Shown here: piece after piece, positions 34,950-43,875 of the stretch
Numbering within the stretch: the first letter of the stretch is position 1
How the letters are laid out: every line of letters starts with the position of its first letter
DNA from: Vibrio sp. SCSIO 43135
Lineage (GTDB): Bacteria > Pseudomonadota > Gammaproteobacteria > Enterobacterales > Vibrionaceae
DNA: 64,000 nt
Assembly: GCF_023716665.1 (NCBI RefSeq)
Contig: NZ_CP071860.1
Coordinates: forward strand, 1,364,001 to 1,428,000
Direction: 5' to 3'
Notes under the pieces: model-generated
Seen by the model: the letters and a program-made list of their open reading frames with translations, nothing else
Told to the model about the DNA's origin: nothing
The model's database searches: none
Program-made: the position numbers and the translations under genes

Positions 34950-36311
34950 CTAGGTACGGTGACGTCGCTTCTCTTCATACATGTTTTCGTCCGCTTTTTT
35001 CAGCATCCCCTCAATATCCAAAATATCCTTGTTATAGAAGGCATAACCAACACTGACATGAACACTAATTAAGTGTTGTTCATAAATCACTGGGGTCAGG
35101 CAAATCGCTTTTTGCAGCTCAATATTGATGACATCCACATCATTTTTGTTTGAGATACGGGGTAACAATACTAAGAACTCATCACCACCAACGCGGGCAA
35201 CGACATCAGAAGTTCGCAACACACTTTTGATCCGCTCGGCACAGGCTATTAAGACTTTATCTCCCGCGGCATGGCCATATAAATCGTTAATCGCTTTGAA
35301 TTTATCAAGATCGATATTGAGCAGCGCAAAGGTCTCTTTTTGCCCATTATGCTGCACCAGATCAAAGTGATGCTCTAAGGTGTACATAAAATAGCGCCTG
35401 TTCGGCAATTTAGTAAGCTCATCGTGCAGTGAGCGTTTATTCGCAACCGCATACAAACGGTAAATAGCAACAAACGAGAAAATCAAAAGCGCCATGATGG
35501 GATAACCAAATAGGCGAACGATATTGGTTCGGTACCAAGGCAACTGCTTCAACAAGTCGTTCTTTTCAGATGCGGCGATAATCCAACTGCCATGAGGAAA
35601 ATGGACCACTTCACGTGAAAACGCATTATCGAAAATAGTCTGATCGCCGAAAAATATAGCACCTGAGTCACCTTCACTATCAACACCCTTCATCGCTAAA
35701 TGGTATTTGTGTTCAAAGGCTTTTATACCAACGGACTGAAACAACGATTCTAAGTCAATAACAACGCTACACACGCCCCAATATTGGGTATTTTGCGGAG
35801 GATCGGTAAAGATAGGTACACGGGCTATAAGAGCTCGACTTCCCTGAACAAGGTTAACAGGGCCAGCTATGAATATTTCTTGGATTTCTCTGGCTTTTTC
35901 AACCGAACGCCATTGGGCGGGAACGGTTCGGTAGTCGAGATTGAGTGCTTTCTCATTCCCTTTTAGCGGATAGATATGGCGAATGATGTCCCCAGGAGCC
36001 AAACCAATCACTTTGATGTGCTTACCTTCGCGAATGATATTAGAGGCCATTTTGTCCCAGTTATCAAAATCACCTGACGGGTTCACCGTGACAAACGCCG
36101 CTAGGCTATTTGCAACATAAATGTCTGACACCACGGCGGCTTCAAGCTCAGATCGTATAATGGATAACTCTTCTTTTGCTCGGATCAACAAGCTTTCGCG
36201 AATAAAAGTCGTTTGGTTGCGGTTGGTCAGTTCAATAATACCGATAGACAGCACTATGACAGTCAGAAATACAACGCTGACAGCCCACTGCTTGCCTGAG
36301 CGATACGCCAT
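34950..36311 (-). CDS. Membrane diguanylate cyclase with CHASE sensor
   Basis: A 453-residue protein: N-terminal membrane helix (about 10-29), periplasmic CHASE sensor domain (about 40-230, with IIREGKHIKVIGLAPGDIIRHIYPLKGNEKAL), second membrane helix (about 268-290), and a cytoplasmic GGDEF domain with an intact GGDEF motif near residue 375. An RTSD inhibitory site lies five residues upstream, so product feedback by c-di-GMP is likely. AAGGGGA precedes the ATG. It makes c-di-GMP in response to an external small ligand, probably tuning biofilm or motility. No phosphodiesterase domain is attached. Confidence 0.92.
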   Translation of the reverse strand: MAYRSGKQWAVSVVFLTVIVLSIGIIELTNRNQTTFIRESLLIRAKEELSIIRSELEAAVVSDIYVANSLAAFVTVNPSGDFDNWDKMASNIIREGKHIKVIGLAPGDIIRHIYPLKGNEKALNLDYRTVPAQWRSVEKAREIQEIFIAGPVNLVQGSRALIARVPIFTDPPQNTQYWGVCSVVIDLESLFQSVGIKAFEHKYHLAMKGVDSEGDSGAIFFGDQTIFDNAFSREVVHFPHGSWIIAASEKNDLLKQLPWYRTNIVRLFGYPIMALLIFSFVAIYRLYAVANKRSLHDELTKLPNRRYFMYTLEHHFDLVQHNGQKETFALLNIDLDKFKAINDLYGHAAGDKVLIACAERIKSVLRTSDVVARVGGDEFLVLLPRISNKNDVDVINIELQKAICLTPVIYEQHLISVHVSVGYAFYNKDILDIEGMLKKADENMYEEKRRHRT

Positions 36312-36743
36312 GCAAATCCCCTTGAATCACTAAATCGTGCGTAAAACCTCGACCAACCAGGTAATTGTTAGAACCCAATTACATCAGCTTAGAGGCAATG
36401 TTCTTATCTTTATAACTATAATGTATTTTGTGAATAGTAACTGACAATATAATTATTAGCATCAATTTATCATTCAACTCAGTTATTTAAGGTAAGGCTA
36501 ATAGAAACGCCAAGAAAATAATGACTGACTGATTATGGATTTACTTTTATTCACTTACGAAATAGGCTGTCACAAAAACCTGACATCAATCTCACATATG
36601 TAATAGGTGTGATTGCTATCTTTTGTAGCCAAATAACCTCAAGTTTAATGGTTCAGTAAAAGCATGTTGCCAGCTACGCGCGCTGAATAACTACAGGTAT
36701 GTTTTCGTTTTCAGGGATATCAACTTTCTAAGGCTTATTTATT
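36312..36743 (+). promoter_or_regulatory. Upstream region of the DUF3541 gene with a possible Pho box
   Basis: This 432-bp gap has no gene. At 36580-36597, CTGACATCAATCTCACAT matches the PhoB consensus CTGTCATAAATCTGTCAT at 14 of 18 positions, with half-sites 11 bp apart, and TATCTT at 36617-36622 lies 19 bp further, where a PhoB-dependent -10 element should be. The rest is AT-rich and unremarkable. Statistical support cannot be judged by eye. Confidence 0.35.
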
Positions 36744-37823
36744 ATGTCCATCAAATACGCTTGTCTCGCTCTTGCTTTTAGTACTTCTCTTACCCTTCCT
36801 ACGTCATTACTTGCTGCGCAGGCAGATACTTATAAACAGTCTGCGGAGCTGATCAAGCAAACCTACGAGAGCCAACTGTATACTTTGCCCGCCTTTAAAG
36901 AAGGTCATTACGGGTTGAGGATGTACCGCCAAACCTTAGACAAAAAGTATTCAGCTGCCGTGTGGAGCGATCTGGCGCGTGTGGCCAGTCGGCTGAATCA
37001 GTTCGCAGCGGAAGTAAACACCCCAGAGCAGATCGCGGAATATTCGCAAAAACGCTTAAAAGGGTATGCTAAAGCAGCGGATGAAAGGAGCGTAAGACGC
37101 TACTCTGTGACACAAAAAATGCCTGAATACATTTATCTCGGTGTCGATTTGCTGGGTTCAATGGCAAGAGCAAATGAATATGGTCTTGAGCACATCAACG
37201 ATGACAAGTTGCGTAAAGTGATTCGACGCTACAATTTTGAACAATACGCAACAGACCAAGAGATGATAAAAGCTTGGGCAGCACAGTTGGCGAACCAAGT
37301 ATATTGGCTAAGACAAATTGGCGAGCAAGACGTGGTCGATGAATTCACCACAGCATTTCAACTGGCCTACCCAGACTCTCAAGACGAGCAGTTATCGAAG
37401 CAGCAGTTTGGCAACAAAATCTATGGTATGACCCACATTATCTTCGCTGATTCCGAGTACTACCAACACCAAGTAAGCGAAAAACAGCATCAATGGATTT
37501 ATGACTATTTCCGCACTCATATCGATACGATTTTAATTCGAGCAAAGGAAGACGTAATTGCTGAAGTCGGTATTACGTTTTTGCTTGCGGGTTTGGAAAA
37601 TGACCCTGTGGTTGAGAAAACTCGCAAGGCAATTCAAGGTTCAATCGTAAAAGAACAGGGCATGATCCCTTCAGTCACTGGCGATTTTGACCTGCCCTAT
37701 GGCGAACATCGCAACGTACTAGCCGTTATGTTGCTCGACTGGCAGCAAGTCAACGAAGCACCCACATTCCAAAAACACCCAAAAGTCTTTTCTGGCTTAC
37801 CTTACGGATTAGTTCCTCAATAA
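36744..37823 (+). CDS. Exported DUF3541 protein, unknown function
   Basis: A 359-residue protein with a signal peptide (KYACLALAFSTSLTLPTSLLAAQA). The mature part is helical and hydrophilic, with repeated aromatic/basic stretches such as KEGHYGLRMYRQTLDKKY, YGMTHIIFADSEYYQH and EVGITFLLAGLEND, resembling the DUF3541 family found in vibrios. AAGG precedes the ATG. It is monocistronic, closed by a bidirectional terminator. Nothing suggests a catalytic site by motif alone; alpha/alpha-toroid folds (helical barrel enzymes) have a similar look. Confidence 0.75.
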   Translation: MSIKYACLALAFSTSLTLPTSLLAAQADTYKQSAELIKQTYESQLYTLPAFKEGHYGLRMYRQTLDKKYSAAVWSDLARVASRLNQFAAEVNTPEQIAEYSQKRLKGYAKAADERSVRRYSVTQKMPEYIYLGVDLLGSMARANEYGLEHINDDKLRKVIRRYNFEQYATDQEMIKAWAAQLANQVYWLRQIGEQDVVDEFTTAFQLAYPDSQDEQLSKQQFGNKIYGMTHIIFADSEYYQHQVSEKQHQWIYDYFRTHIDTILIRAKEDVIAEVGITFLLAGLENDPVVEKTRKAIQGSIVKEQGMIPSVTGDFDLPYGEHRNVLAVMLLDWQQVNEAPTFQKHPKVFSGLPYGLVPQ

Positions 37824-37858
37824 GAAAAAGAGCAACCGAATTGGTTGCTCTTTTTCTT
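37822..37858. terminator. Bidirectional terminator
   Basis: AAGAAAAAGAGCAACC (37822-37837) and GGTTGCTCTTTTTCTT (37843-37858) form a perfect 16-bp stem with a 5-nt loop between convergent genes. Confidence 0.92.
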
Positions 37859-37869
37859 AATAATCGCCA

Positions 37870-38790
37870 TTAAACCCACTGAATATTTGAGCGCCGTTTT
37901 AATAACCTAATCAAGCGAGGAATCAGAATATTCAGCATACTGGCAAAAACGATCAAGCCGAGCCCAATAAGCTGATACACGCTAAAGCTCTCGTTAAAGA
38001 ATGTTGCCTGCCAAATCGCAGTAAAGAGGAGATTAGTAAATATCAGTGGTGCTAGCTGCGAACCAGAAGATGCCAGTTTATACGCCTTTGAGCGGAAGAT
38101 TTGCGTATTAATGATCAATAACGACACAGCAAGCAAAGACGCAATCGCCACGCCATTGAAGTTCGATAGTCTACCGACAATCGCCATTCCGTCTGCTCCC
38201 AAGAATAATACCGGCATCAACAAGACCGCGGCATAGGCAAACGTCCAAGCGTTAATGTCCATTGCCCTCATATTACCCTTACTCACTCGATATAAGCTCA
38301 ACTGAGATCCCGCATTAAATAGCCCCGCCAATAACCCAATCAGTAACTCTGGTCGAAATTGTATTCCACTCGGGTCGCCCGCAAGAAATAACACGCCACA
38401 AAATGTCAGTGCCAATGATGCAATCGTTAGCCACTGGACTCGCACCGAAAAGATTAATTTTTCTAACACTGGGATAAACAGTGGACCAGTACTAAACAAC
38501 ACAACACTTTCAACGAGTGTGAGCACTTGAAGCGCGTAGATAAAACACACTTGGCAAGCCGCAATACACACGGCCCTTATCCATAACGGTTTCACCATAT
38601 CACGTGGGGGTTTGCGAAAAGTCGTGACGCACATAATGAACAATAAAATGATGGCAGGTATTACAAACCTTAGAAAGCTTAGCTGTTCTGGACTAAAGTC
38701 TTGAGACAAAAATTTGGTTAGTAGCCCTGTCAGTGACAAGCTCAATGTAGACGACAACATGAATAATACTGGGGTAAAAAACTGCGGCAT
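37870..38790 (-). CDS. EamA/DMT-superfamily transporter
   Basis: A 306-residue inner-membrane protein with ten hydrophobic segments in two EamA repeats (about 5-140 and 150-290), e.g. LSFLRFVIPAIILLFIMCV in the first and VYQLIGLGLIVFASMLNIL in the second. A basic tail (RLIRLLKRRSNIQW) follows. DMT proteins export or import metabolites or drugs. A GAGGAG site precedes the ATG. It is divergent from a LysR regulator, which probably controls it; the substrate is unknown. Confidence 0.88.
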   Translation of the reverse strand: MPQFFTPVLFMLSSTLSLSLTGLLTKFLSQDFSPEQLSFLRFVIPAIILLFIMCVTTFRKPPRDMVKPLWIRAVCIAACQVCFIYALQVLTLVESVVLFSTGPLFIPVLEKLIFSVRVQWLTIASLALTFCGVLFLAGDPSGIQFRPELLIGLLAGLFNAGSQLSLYRVSKGNMRAMDINAWTFAYAAVLLMPVLFLGADGMAIVGRLSNFNGVAIASLLAVSLLIINTQIFRSKAYKLASSGSQLAPLIFTNLLFTAIWQATFFNESFSVYQLIGLGLIVFASMLNILIPRLIRLLKRRSNIQWV

Positions 38791-38881
38791 ACCTCACTCC
38801 TCTGTTATCAACAATTATAATTGAGTGAGAAGTGATTAAATAACGAGTAATATTAACCAAACACTTAAGAAAAACTTACAC

Positions 38882-39802
38882 ATGAGAAAGCTTGCACCAC
38901 TTAAATCCTTATACTCTTTTGTTGCTGTTGTAGAAACGGGCAGTATGAGCGACGCTGCAAATGTACTGAATGTAAGTCACTCCGCCGTAAGCCAAGCCAT
39001 CAAATCGTTGGAGAACCAACTGGGTAAGCCCTTGTTTCAAAGGGTGGGCCGTCAAGTCGTGCCCAACGCATTAGGTAGAAAATATTACCGAAGTGTCGCT
39101 CCTGCATTGGAAAACATTGTCAGTGCCACTGCATCCATCATACAGCCAGCCCAATCCAGTCATTTAACACTAAACATGATCAACTCACTGGCTATGCATT
39201 GGTGGATCCCAAGGGTGAGTGATTTCCAGCAATATGCTCCAAGCGTCGATATCCGAGTTTCCAACATTGTCGGTCGCTTCGACCTCGTCGAACAGGGAGT
39301 AGACGTCGCACTGATACACGGGAAACCAGAAGACTGGCAGGATTACCACTGTGAGAAGCTGGGTGATGATGAATTGGTACTCGTGTGCAGCCCCGAGCTA
39401 ATAGAGGACGTAAGTTCGCTAGCACTTGCAGACATAATTTCTGGCTACCCAACGATCACTGTGGCCAACGAAAGGCGAAAGAACGATTGGCAAACCTGGT
39501 GTGATGCTTTTGGACTCCCATTACCTAAACAGCAAAAAAACTTGTCTTTTAACATTTCGATTCAAGCTGTCCATGCCGCGATTCGTAAGCTCGGTGTCAT
39601 CGTCACTCACCGCTTGTTTGTTAAAGATGACATTAGCCTTGGTTTGTTAACTGAGCTTTCACCACCAGTCATCAATCCTCATCAAGAATTCTATTTCGTG
39701 TGCCAGAAGTCTGAGCTACAAAATGAACATGTTCTGCAACTGCGTAGTTGGCTGAAATCAGAGTTCAATAACATCAAAGATGGTGCAACCAAAACCTCAT
39801 AG
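38882..39802 (+). CDS. LysR-family transcriptional regulator
   Basis: A 306-residue LysR regulator. The winged HTH spans about 8-66 (LYSFVAVVETGSMSDAANVLNVSHSAVSQAIKSLENQLGKPLFQR), followed by a substrate-binding domain (about 92-295) of the GcvA-like group (MHWWIPRVSDFQQYAPSVDI; EQGVDVALIHG). It is 91 bp from, and divergent to, the DMT transporter gene, the usual arrangement for a LysR-controlled target. The ribosome site is weak. Confidence 0.92.
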   Translation: MRKLAPLKSLYSFVAVVETGSMSDAANVLNVSHSAVSQAIKSLENQLGKPLFQRVGRQVVPNALGRKYYRSVAPALENIVSATASIIQPAQSSHLTLNMINSLAMHWWIPRVSDFQQYAPSVDIRVSNIVGRFDLVEQGVDVALIHGKPEDWQDYHCEKLGDDELVLVCSPELIEDVSSLALADIISGYPTITVANERRKNDWQTWCDAFGLPLPKQQKNLSFNISIQAVHAAIRKLGVIVTHRLFVKDDISLGLLTELSPPVINPHQEFYFVCQKSELQNEHVLQLRSWLKSEFNNIKDGATKTS

Positions 39803-40166
39803 GAACGGGTTTAGAAGGCTTAGAACGTTAAATCAGTCTCTACGCTATATAATATTTACGACTAGCGTAAGTCGTTTTTATTCCAGAACAGCATTCGTTA
39901 AAAGCGTCCTATTTTTGGCTCTTTTCATACTTCGACACCTTATGCTGGAAGAATACAAAGAGTTAAAAAAGCGTCAAAACTCAGATAAACAACTCTACAC
40001 ATATCATAAGTAGTGAAATCTGCTGTTAAATTGTTGACTTATATCACATTGATAATTTGTATACTCCATTCAGGTTCCATTTTTTAAACTAGACTTAAAT
40101 CGAGTATTTCTGGGCCGCGCAGTCGCCTTAAGAGATAGTTTCTAACGATATACAAGTAGGTAAGTG
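39803..40166. other. Gap between the LysR gene and a GGDEF gene
   Basis: No supported gene in 364 bp; a 77-codon frame overlaps the lysR end but lacks a ribosome site and family resemblance. Near 40034-40065 there are TTGACT and TATACT elements 20 bp apart, too far for an ideal sigma-70 promoter. Otherwise nothing seen. Confidence 0.4.
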
Positions 40167-41324
40167 ATGACCAACCTAGTGGGACGACACTTAGAAGAAA
40201 TGGCGGATATGCGTTCTACTCGCAAGCGTAGAGTTGTGTTGTTGACATCAGTTGTCGCTTCCTGCCTTTTTTTCTTCTATGCCGTTGTCCACTTCAACAA
40301 TCAAAGCTATCAATTTGGTTTGCTCAATATTGCTTGTGTCGTAGCGATTACCATAAATGGGCTGTACTTAATTAAGTATCCAACGAATAATCACTGCGAT
40401 TTAATTCTGTCCGGCGTTCTGCTTTTTCAAGGTGTGGTATTGCTGCTGTACGGCGAAACTGTCGCCAGCAGGTTGCTATGGATCTACCCCATCTTAGCGG
40501 CGGTTGTGTTTCTTAATGACTTTAAAATTGGCGTCATCTTCAGCACTTCATTCTGCCTAATTGTCGGTTTGGCCATGTTGCTACCGCACACTATTGCTCT
40601 CCCTCCTAGCTTCTCCGTTGATCGCTTTCTAATTAGCTTGTTCGCGCTGTGCTTGATTTGCAATACCTCTGCTTACTACTACTCAAAAGTCGTGAATTAT
40701 ATCCAGAGCTTGTACCAAGAAGGCATAGAAGATCTTGCCTATATGGATCAACTAACAGGGTTGGCCAACCGATGGAGTTTTGAGAACTGGGCGGCGGAAA
40801 AGCTCATAGAGAAAAGCAACAGTAGCCAAATCACGGCGCTGGTATTCCTTGATATTGATGATTTCAAATCCATTAATGATACCTACGGACACGATGTTGG
40901 CGATCGTGTCTTACAGCACTTCGCCAGCCGCTTGAAAAACAATATTCGTAATAAAGACCGCAAAACTGATAAGCACGACTATTCGATTGCCCGGTTCGCT
41001 GGAGATGAATTTGTGTTGTTACTTTACGATGTACGAACAAGAAAGGATCTGGATGCGATATTAGAGCGGATTTGTGGACTGTTTGAGCAAAGCTACCAAA
41101 GCTCTCAACGTATAAACCGTCTGACCGTCAGTGTCGGCGCTGCACTGTTTCCCAATGATGCCACCAATCTACCTGAGCTTACCCGCTGTGCAGACAAAGC
41201 CATGTATGCAGCCAAACACGCGGGAAAGAATCAGTATCAGTATTATCATGGAGAAGCACTTAACCCTCTCCATGAAGTCAATGAAAACTCAGATAGTAAA
41301 GTCACACCCTTTATTCGTAATTGA
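40167..41324 (+). CDS. Membrane diguanylate cyclase with AGDEF motif
   Basis: About 385 residues; start at ATG 40167 (MTNLVGRHLEE), with AGG 6 nt upstream. Six hydrophobic segments (about 22-190) form a membrane sensor, followed by a GGDEF domain (about 200-360). The active-site motif reads AGDEF (near 277) instead of GGDEF; AGDEF and SGDEF variants can be active. There is no RxxD five residues upstream (KHDY), so product inhibition through the I-site seems absent. It probably makes c-di-GMP, constitutively compared with the CHASE-GGDEF protein nearby. Confidence 0.9.
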   Translation: MTNLVGRHLEEMADMRSTRKRRVVLLTSVVASCLFFFYAVVHFNNQSYQFGLLNIACVVAITINGLYLIKYPTNNHCDLILSGVLLFQGVVLLLYGETVASRLLWIYPILAAVVFLNDFKIGVIFSTSFCLIVGLAMLLPHTIALPPSFSVDRFLISLFALCLICNTSAYYYSKVVNYIQSLYQEGIEDLAYMDQLTGLANRWSFENWAAEKLIEKSNSSQITALVFLDIDDFKSINDTYGHDVGDRVLQHFASRLKNNIRNKDRKTDKHDYSIARFAGDEFVLLLYDVRTRKDLDAILERICGLFEQSYQSSQRINRLTVSVGAALFPNDATNLPELTRCADKAMYAAKHAGKNQYQYYHGEALNPLHEVNENSDSKVTPFIRN

Positions 41325-41336
41325 ATGAATTACGGA

Positions 41337-41615
41337 TTAGCTGGTCATGTACATTGCCCATAAGCTCACTAAGCCTAGGACAATCAACCAAATCGTATAA
41401 CGGGCGTTATTAGGTTTGTCTTTTTTTGGAGTCACCACGGGTTTCATCGCCGCAGACTTAGCCGCAGCAACAATTGATGGTCGTTCTCGCATTTCGTCTT
41501 TACGCGCTTGCGCCTTGTTCGCTACCTGTGTAAAACGGTGCCTCTGCTCTGTTGTTAAGTCCAGGTTTGGATCGTAACGACCATGTTGATCTGTATGTTT
41601 AGGTACGACAGCCAT
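41337..41615 (-). CDS. Small C-terminally anchored membrane protein
   Basis: A 92-residue protein; start at ATG 41615 (MAVVPKHTDQHGRYD) with a strong AGGAGG. The N-terminal 65 residues are hydrophilic and basic (TTEQRHRFTQVANKAQARKDEMRERP), followed by one C-terminal membrane helix (ARYTIWLIVLGLVSLWAMYM). It looks like a tail-anchored protein. I do not recognise a named family. It is convergent with the GGDEF gene, only 12 bp away. Confidence 0.7.
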   Translation of the reverse strand: MAVVPKHTDQHGRYDPNLDLTTEQRHRFTQVANKAQARKDEMRERPSIVAAAKSAAMKPVVTPKKDKPNNARYTIWLIVLGLVSLWAMYMTS

Positions 41616-41798
41616 ATCAACCTCCTGAAGCAATTTCTCACTTTAAGTATAGTAAATAACCCTCTACTCCCTTCATCACCGCTCACAATACCACCAAAAT
41701 CTTGTTCGAATATTTTGAATGACTAGCTCGAGCTGCCCCTCTGATATTACTCTCTGATTCCTCTTACACTGACTTCATAGCATTTAGGAGGCATCATC

Positions 41799-42647
41799 AT
41801 GACAACCATTAGACACATTGCCCAAATTATTCCTTCTCATCCAACATCGGATGGTGACGGCGTTAAAATTCGTAGAGTCGCTGGATTCAACAATGCAAGT
41901 TTCTCTCCATTTTTGATGGTTGACGAACTTAAATCGGACAGTAAAGCCGATTATGTGGGAGGTTTTCCTCCCCATCCGCACCGAGGAATTGAAACTCTGA
42001 CCTACATGCTGGATGGCCACTTTCAGCATCGTGACCATATGAACAATGTCGGTGAACTGAGGTCCGGTGGAGCACAATGGATGGCTGCAGGCCGTGGCGT
42101 AATCCACAGTGAAATGCCAATTATGGAAGATGGTCAGTTACATGGCTTTCAGATTTGGATTAACCAACCGGCGAAAGACAAAATGGCTCCAGCTCAATAT
42201 CACGACTTCCAGCCAGACACCATTAACGAAGTACACAATGAAGAACAAGGCCTAGTACGAATGATCGCTGGAAGCCTTGGATTGCAAGGGGCTCAACAAT
42301 CAGGTCCTTTGGATAAAACCGGTGTTCCATTATCTGTCGCAGACTGGCGAGGCAATGAAAACCAGCAGATATTCGCCAATACGCCATCACATCACAATGC
42401 AATGATGTATGTATATAAAGGCGAAATAGACATTGATGGGCAGAACATTGCTGCTGGAAACATGCTGCTGATGGGCAAAGGTGAAGCAATTGAGGCAATT
42501 GCAACTCAAGACAGTGGAGTGCTGATCTTTGTTGGTGAGCCTATCGATGAGCCTGTTGTTCACTACGGTCCATTTGTTATGAACACGACTCAAGAAATTG
42601 AACAAGCGATTCAAGACTACAACAACGGTGTCTTTGAAACGTACTAA
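41799..42647 (+). CDS. Pirin family protein
   Basis: A 282-residue bicupin. The N-terminal pirin domain has the metal-binding residues of the family: FPPHPHRGIETLTYMLDG (two His) and a later HRD...GGAQWMAAGRGVIHSEMP stretch (His and Glu). A C-terminal pirin domain follows (residues about 170-275). Bacterial pirins bind iron; some act as quercetinases or modulate pyruvate dehydrogenase. TTAGGAGG precedes the ATG. Single gene with its own terminator; the substrate cannot be deduced. Confidence 0.93.
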   Translation: MTTIRHIAQIIPSHPTSDGDGVKIRRVAGFNNASFSPFLMVDELKSDSKADYVGGFPPHPHRGIETLTYMLDGHFQHRDHMNNVGELRSGGAQWMAAGRGVIHSEMPIMEDGQLHGFQIWINQPAKDKMAPAQYHDFQPDTINEVHNEEQGLVRMIAGSLGLQGAQQSGPLDKTGVPLSVADWRGNENQQIFANTPSHHNAMMYVYKGEIDIDGQNIAAGNMLLMGKGEAIEAIATQDSGVLIFVGEPIDEPVVHYGPFVMNTTQEIEQAIQDYNNGVFETY

Positions 42648-42668
42648 AAGGGGGAGAATTTCTCTTTT

Positions 42669-42689
42669 TGATTCTCAATTTGAGAATCA
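42669..42689. repeat. Perfect 21-bp palindrome after the pirin gene
   Basis: TGATTCTCAA (42669-42678), a central T, then TTGAGAATCA (42680-42689). It is followed by TTTTAC and could be a weak terminator, or a regulator site; a related GAGAATTCTC occurs at about 43263-43272. Confidence 0.45.
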
Positions 42690-42771
42690 TTTTACACATA
42701 GCTAAAACAGGTACCCATGTGATGGCAATCCACTGCGCTTTCCGTACTACCTGAATATGGTAACGCTATTT

Positions 42772-42802
42772 GCCACGTCACCTTAAGTGACGTGGCTTTT
42801 TT
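42772..42802. terminator. Terminator between pirin and ppnP genes
   Basis: GCCACGTCAC and GTGACGTGGC form a perfect 10-bp stem with a 5-nt loop, followed by six T on the plus strand; the genes are convergent. Confidence 0.88.
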
Positions 42803-42811
42803 AGGTATTTC

Positions 42812-43093
42812 TTACAAGTATTCACATAAGTAAGCGGTTGATACTGCTACTTTTAAGTCGAAAGACGAATCGCCTATCACTTCGAATGATTCACCAGAGT
42901 TGAATGTCGTCCAGTCTGAATCGCCGACACGCTTAATCGTTAATGCCCCTTTTACCACTGTCATGCGCTCAGGTGCAGCGGTACCAAATGTATATTCGCC
43001 CGGTGCCATCACACCTACGCTACTGTCGCCATCTTGCTGCTGGAAACCTAGAGACTTAACATTTCCTTCAAAATACGTGTTTTCTTTGATCAT
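42812..43093 (-). CDS. ppnP: Pyrimidine/purine nucleoside phosphorylase PpnP
   Basis: A 93-residue single cupin domain (formerly DUF1255, YaiE). Start at ATG 43093 (MIKENTYFEG) with AAGGAAG upstream; a longer open frame is spurious. Family residues include SVGVMAPGEYTFGTAAPERMTVVKG and the C-terminal YLCEYL. PpnP phosphorolyses several nucleosides to free base and ribose-1-phosphate. Single gene. Confidence 0.92.
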   Translation of the reverse strand: MIKENTYFEGNVKSLGFQQQDGDSSVGVMAPGEYTFGTAAPERMTVVKGALTIKRVGDSDWTTFNSGESFEVIGDSSFDLKVAVSTAYLCEYL

Positions 43094-43289
43094 TTTTCTT
43101 CCTTGGGATAAACATCGACAAAATTCGATATCTGGTTGTATCGAATATTTCAATTAATCACAAGCATATTTGCAGGAATGAGCCAAACTTAGTTTATGCA
43201 TCAATTACATTTTCTCAGAGTAGCTTTGAGTAAAAGATCAAATTTACATATGTACCGTTTGCGAGAATTCTCAAAATCAGTCAGGCTTA

Positions 43290-43844
43290 ATGTTCTCCTC
43301 CTCAATAGGCATTCGAAAAACAGCGGTATTCGTCATGGCAGTAAGCAAAGGAGTCAGCAATGCTAGCAAAGCTCCTACAACCAGTAATAATCCGCTCATG
43401 ACTCGTCAGCGAGCAATTAAAACTGCCCTCACCGTAATACTTTGTATTATGGGGTTTGGTTTTGCGTCTCTGATCTATGTCAGCTACCAAGAATACGTCA
43501 ATCCGAAACATGTTTACGGCGATTGGATTGAAATTGGTGCGCCAAACTACAATACAGAAGTATTGACGTTGAATGAGGTGGGATTTTTTCGAAACCATCG
43601 ACTCATCACCACTCACTTCGAGTTTGATGGCAAGCGTGTGCATATAAAGACAGGCGACGGAAAGGCTGTCTATCAAATTGCTGGGACATTCGAGTCTCCC
43701 CAGTTAAAGCGCTTAGTTCCAAACAGTCCCACACAGATTTTCATCAAAAAAGGCTATGAAAGCACCGTCGACATGGAAGGCGGTGGAGGTGTGGCGAAAA
43801 ACCGTCGAGCCGCTTTAGCCGATCATTTCAGTGGAAAAAAATAA
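43290..43844 (+). CDS. DUF2850-type membrane-anchored protein
   Basis: A 184-residue protein in the longest form; ATG 43290 has AGG 5 nt upstream, and ATG 43335 (MAVSKGVSN) is an alternative without a good site. One membrane helix (about 44-67, ALTVILCIMGFGFASLIYVSY) anchors a periplasmic beta-rich domain with HVYGDWIEIGAPNYNTEVLTLNEVGFF and GRLITTHFEFDGKRV-like strands. It resembles the DUF2850 family of vibrios; function unknown. A bidirectional terminator follows. Confidence 0.7.
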   Translation: MFSSSIGIRKTAVFVMAVSKGVSNASKAPTTSNNPLMTRQRAIKTALTVILCIMGFGFASLIYVSYQEYVNPKHVYGDWIEIGAPNYNTEVLTLNEVGFFRNHRLITTHFEFDGKRVHIKTGDGKAVYQIAGTFESPQLKRLVPNSPTQIFIKKGYESTVDMEGGGGVAKNRRAALADHFSGKK

Positions 43845-43866
43845 GCAGCGATACGCTGCTTATTTT
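43840..43866. terminator. Bidirectional terminator between the DUF2850 gene and ktrB
   Basis: AATAAGCAGCG and CGCTGCTTATT form a perfect 11-bp stem with a 3-nt loop, flanked by an A-run and a T-run. Confidence 0.9.
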
Positions 43867-43875
43867 TGTTTTGGC

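Noticed and set aside
39780..40013. 77-codon frame overlapping the lysR end
   Set aside because: No ribosome site, no recognisable motif, overlaps the confirmed LysR C-terminus.
42669..42689. Palindrome read as a Fur box
   Set aside because: About 10 of 14 to a 7-1-7 Fur pattern, but it lies between convergent genes with no promoter to regulate.
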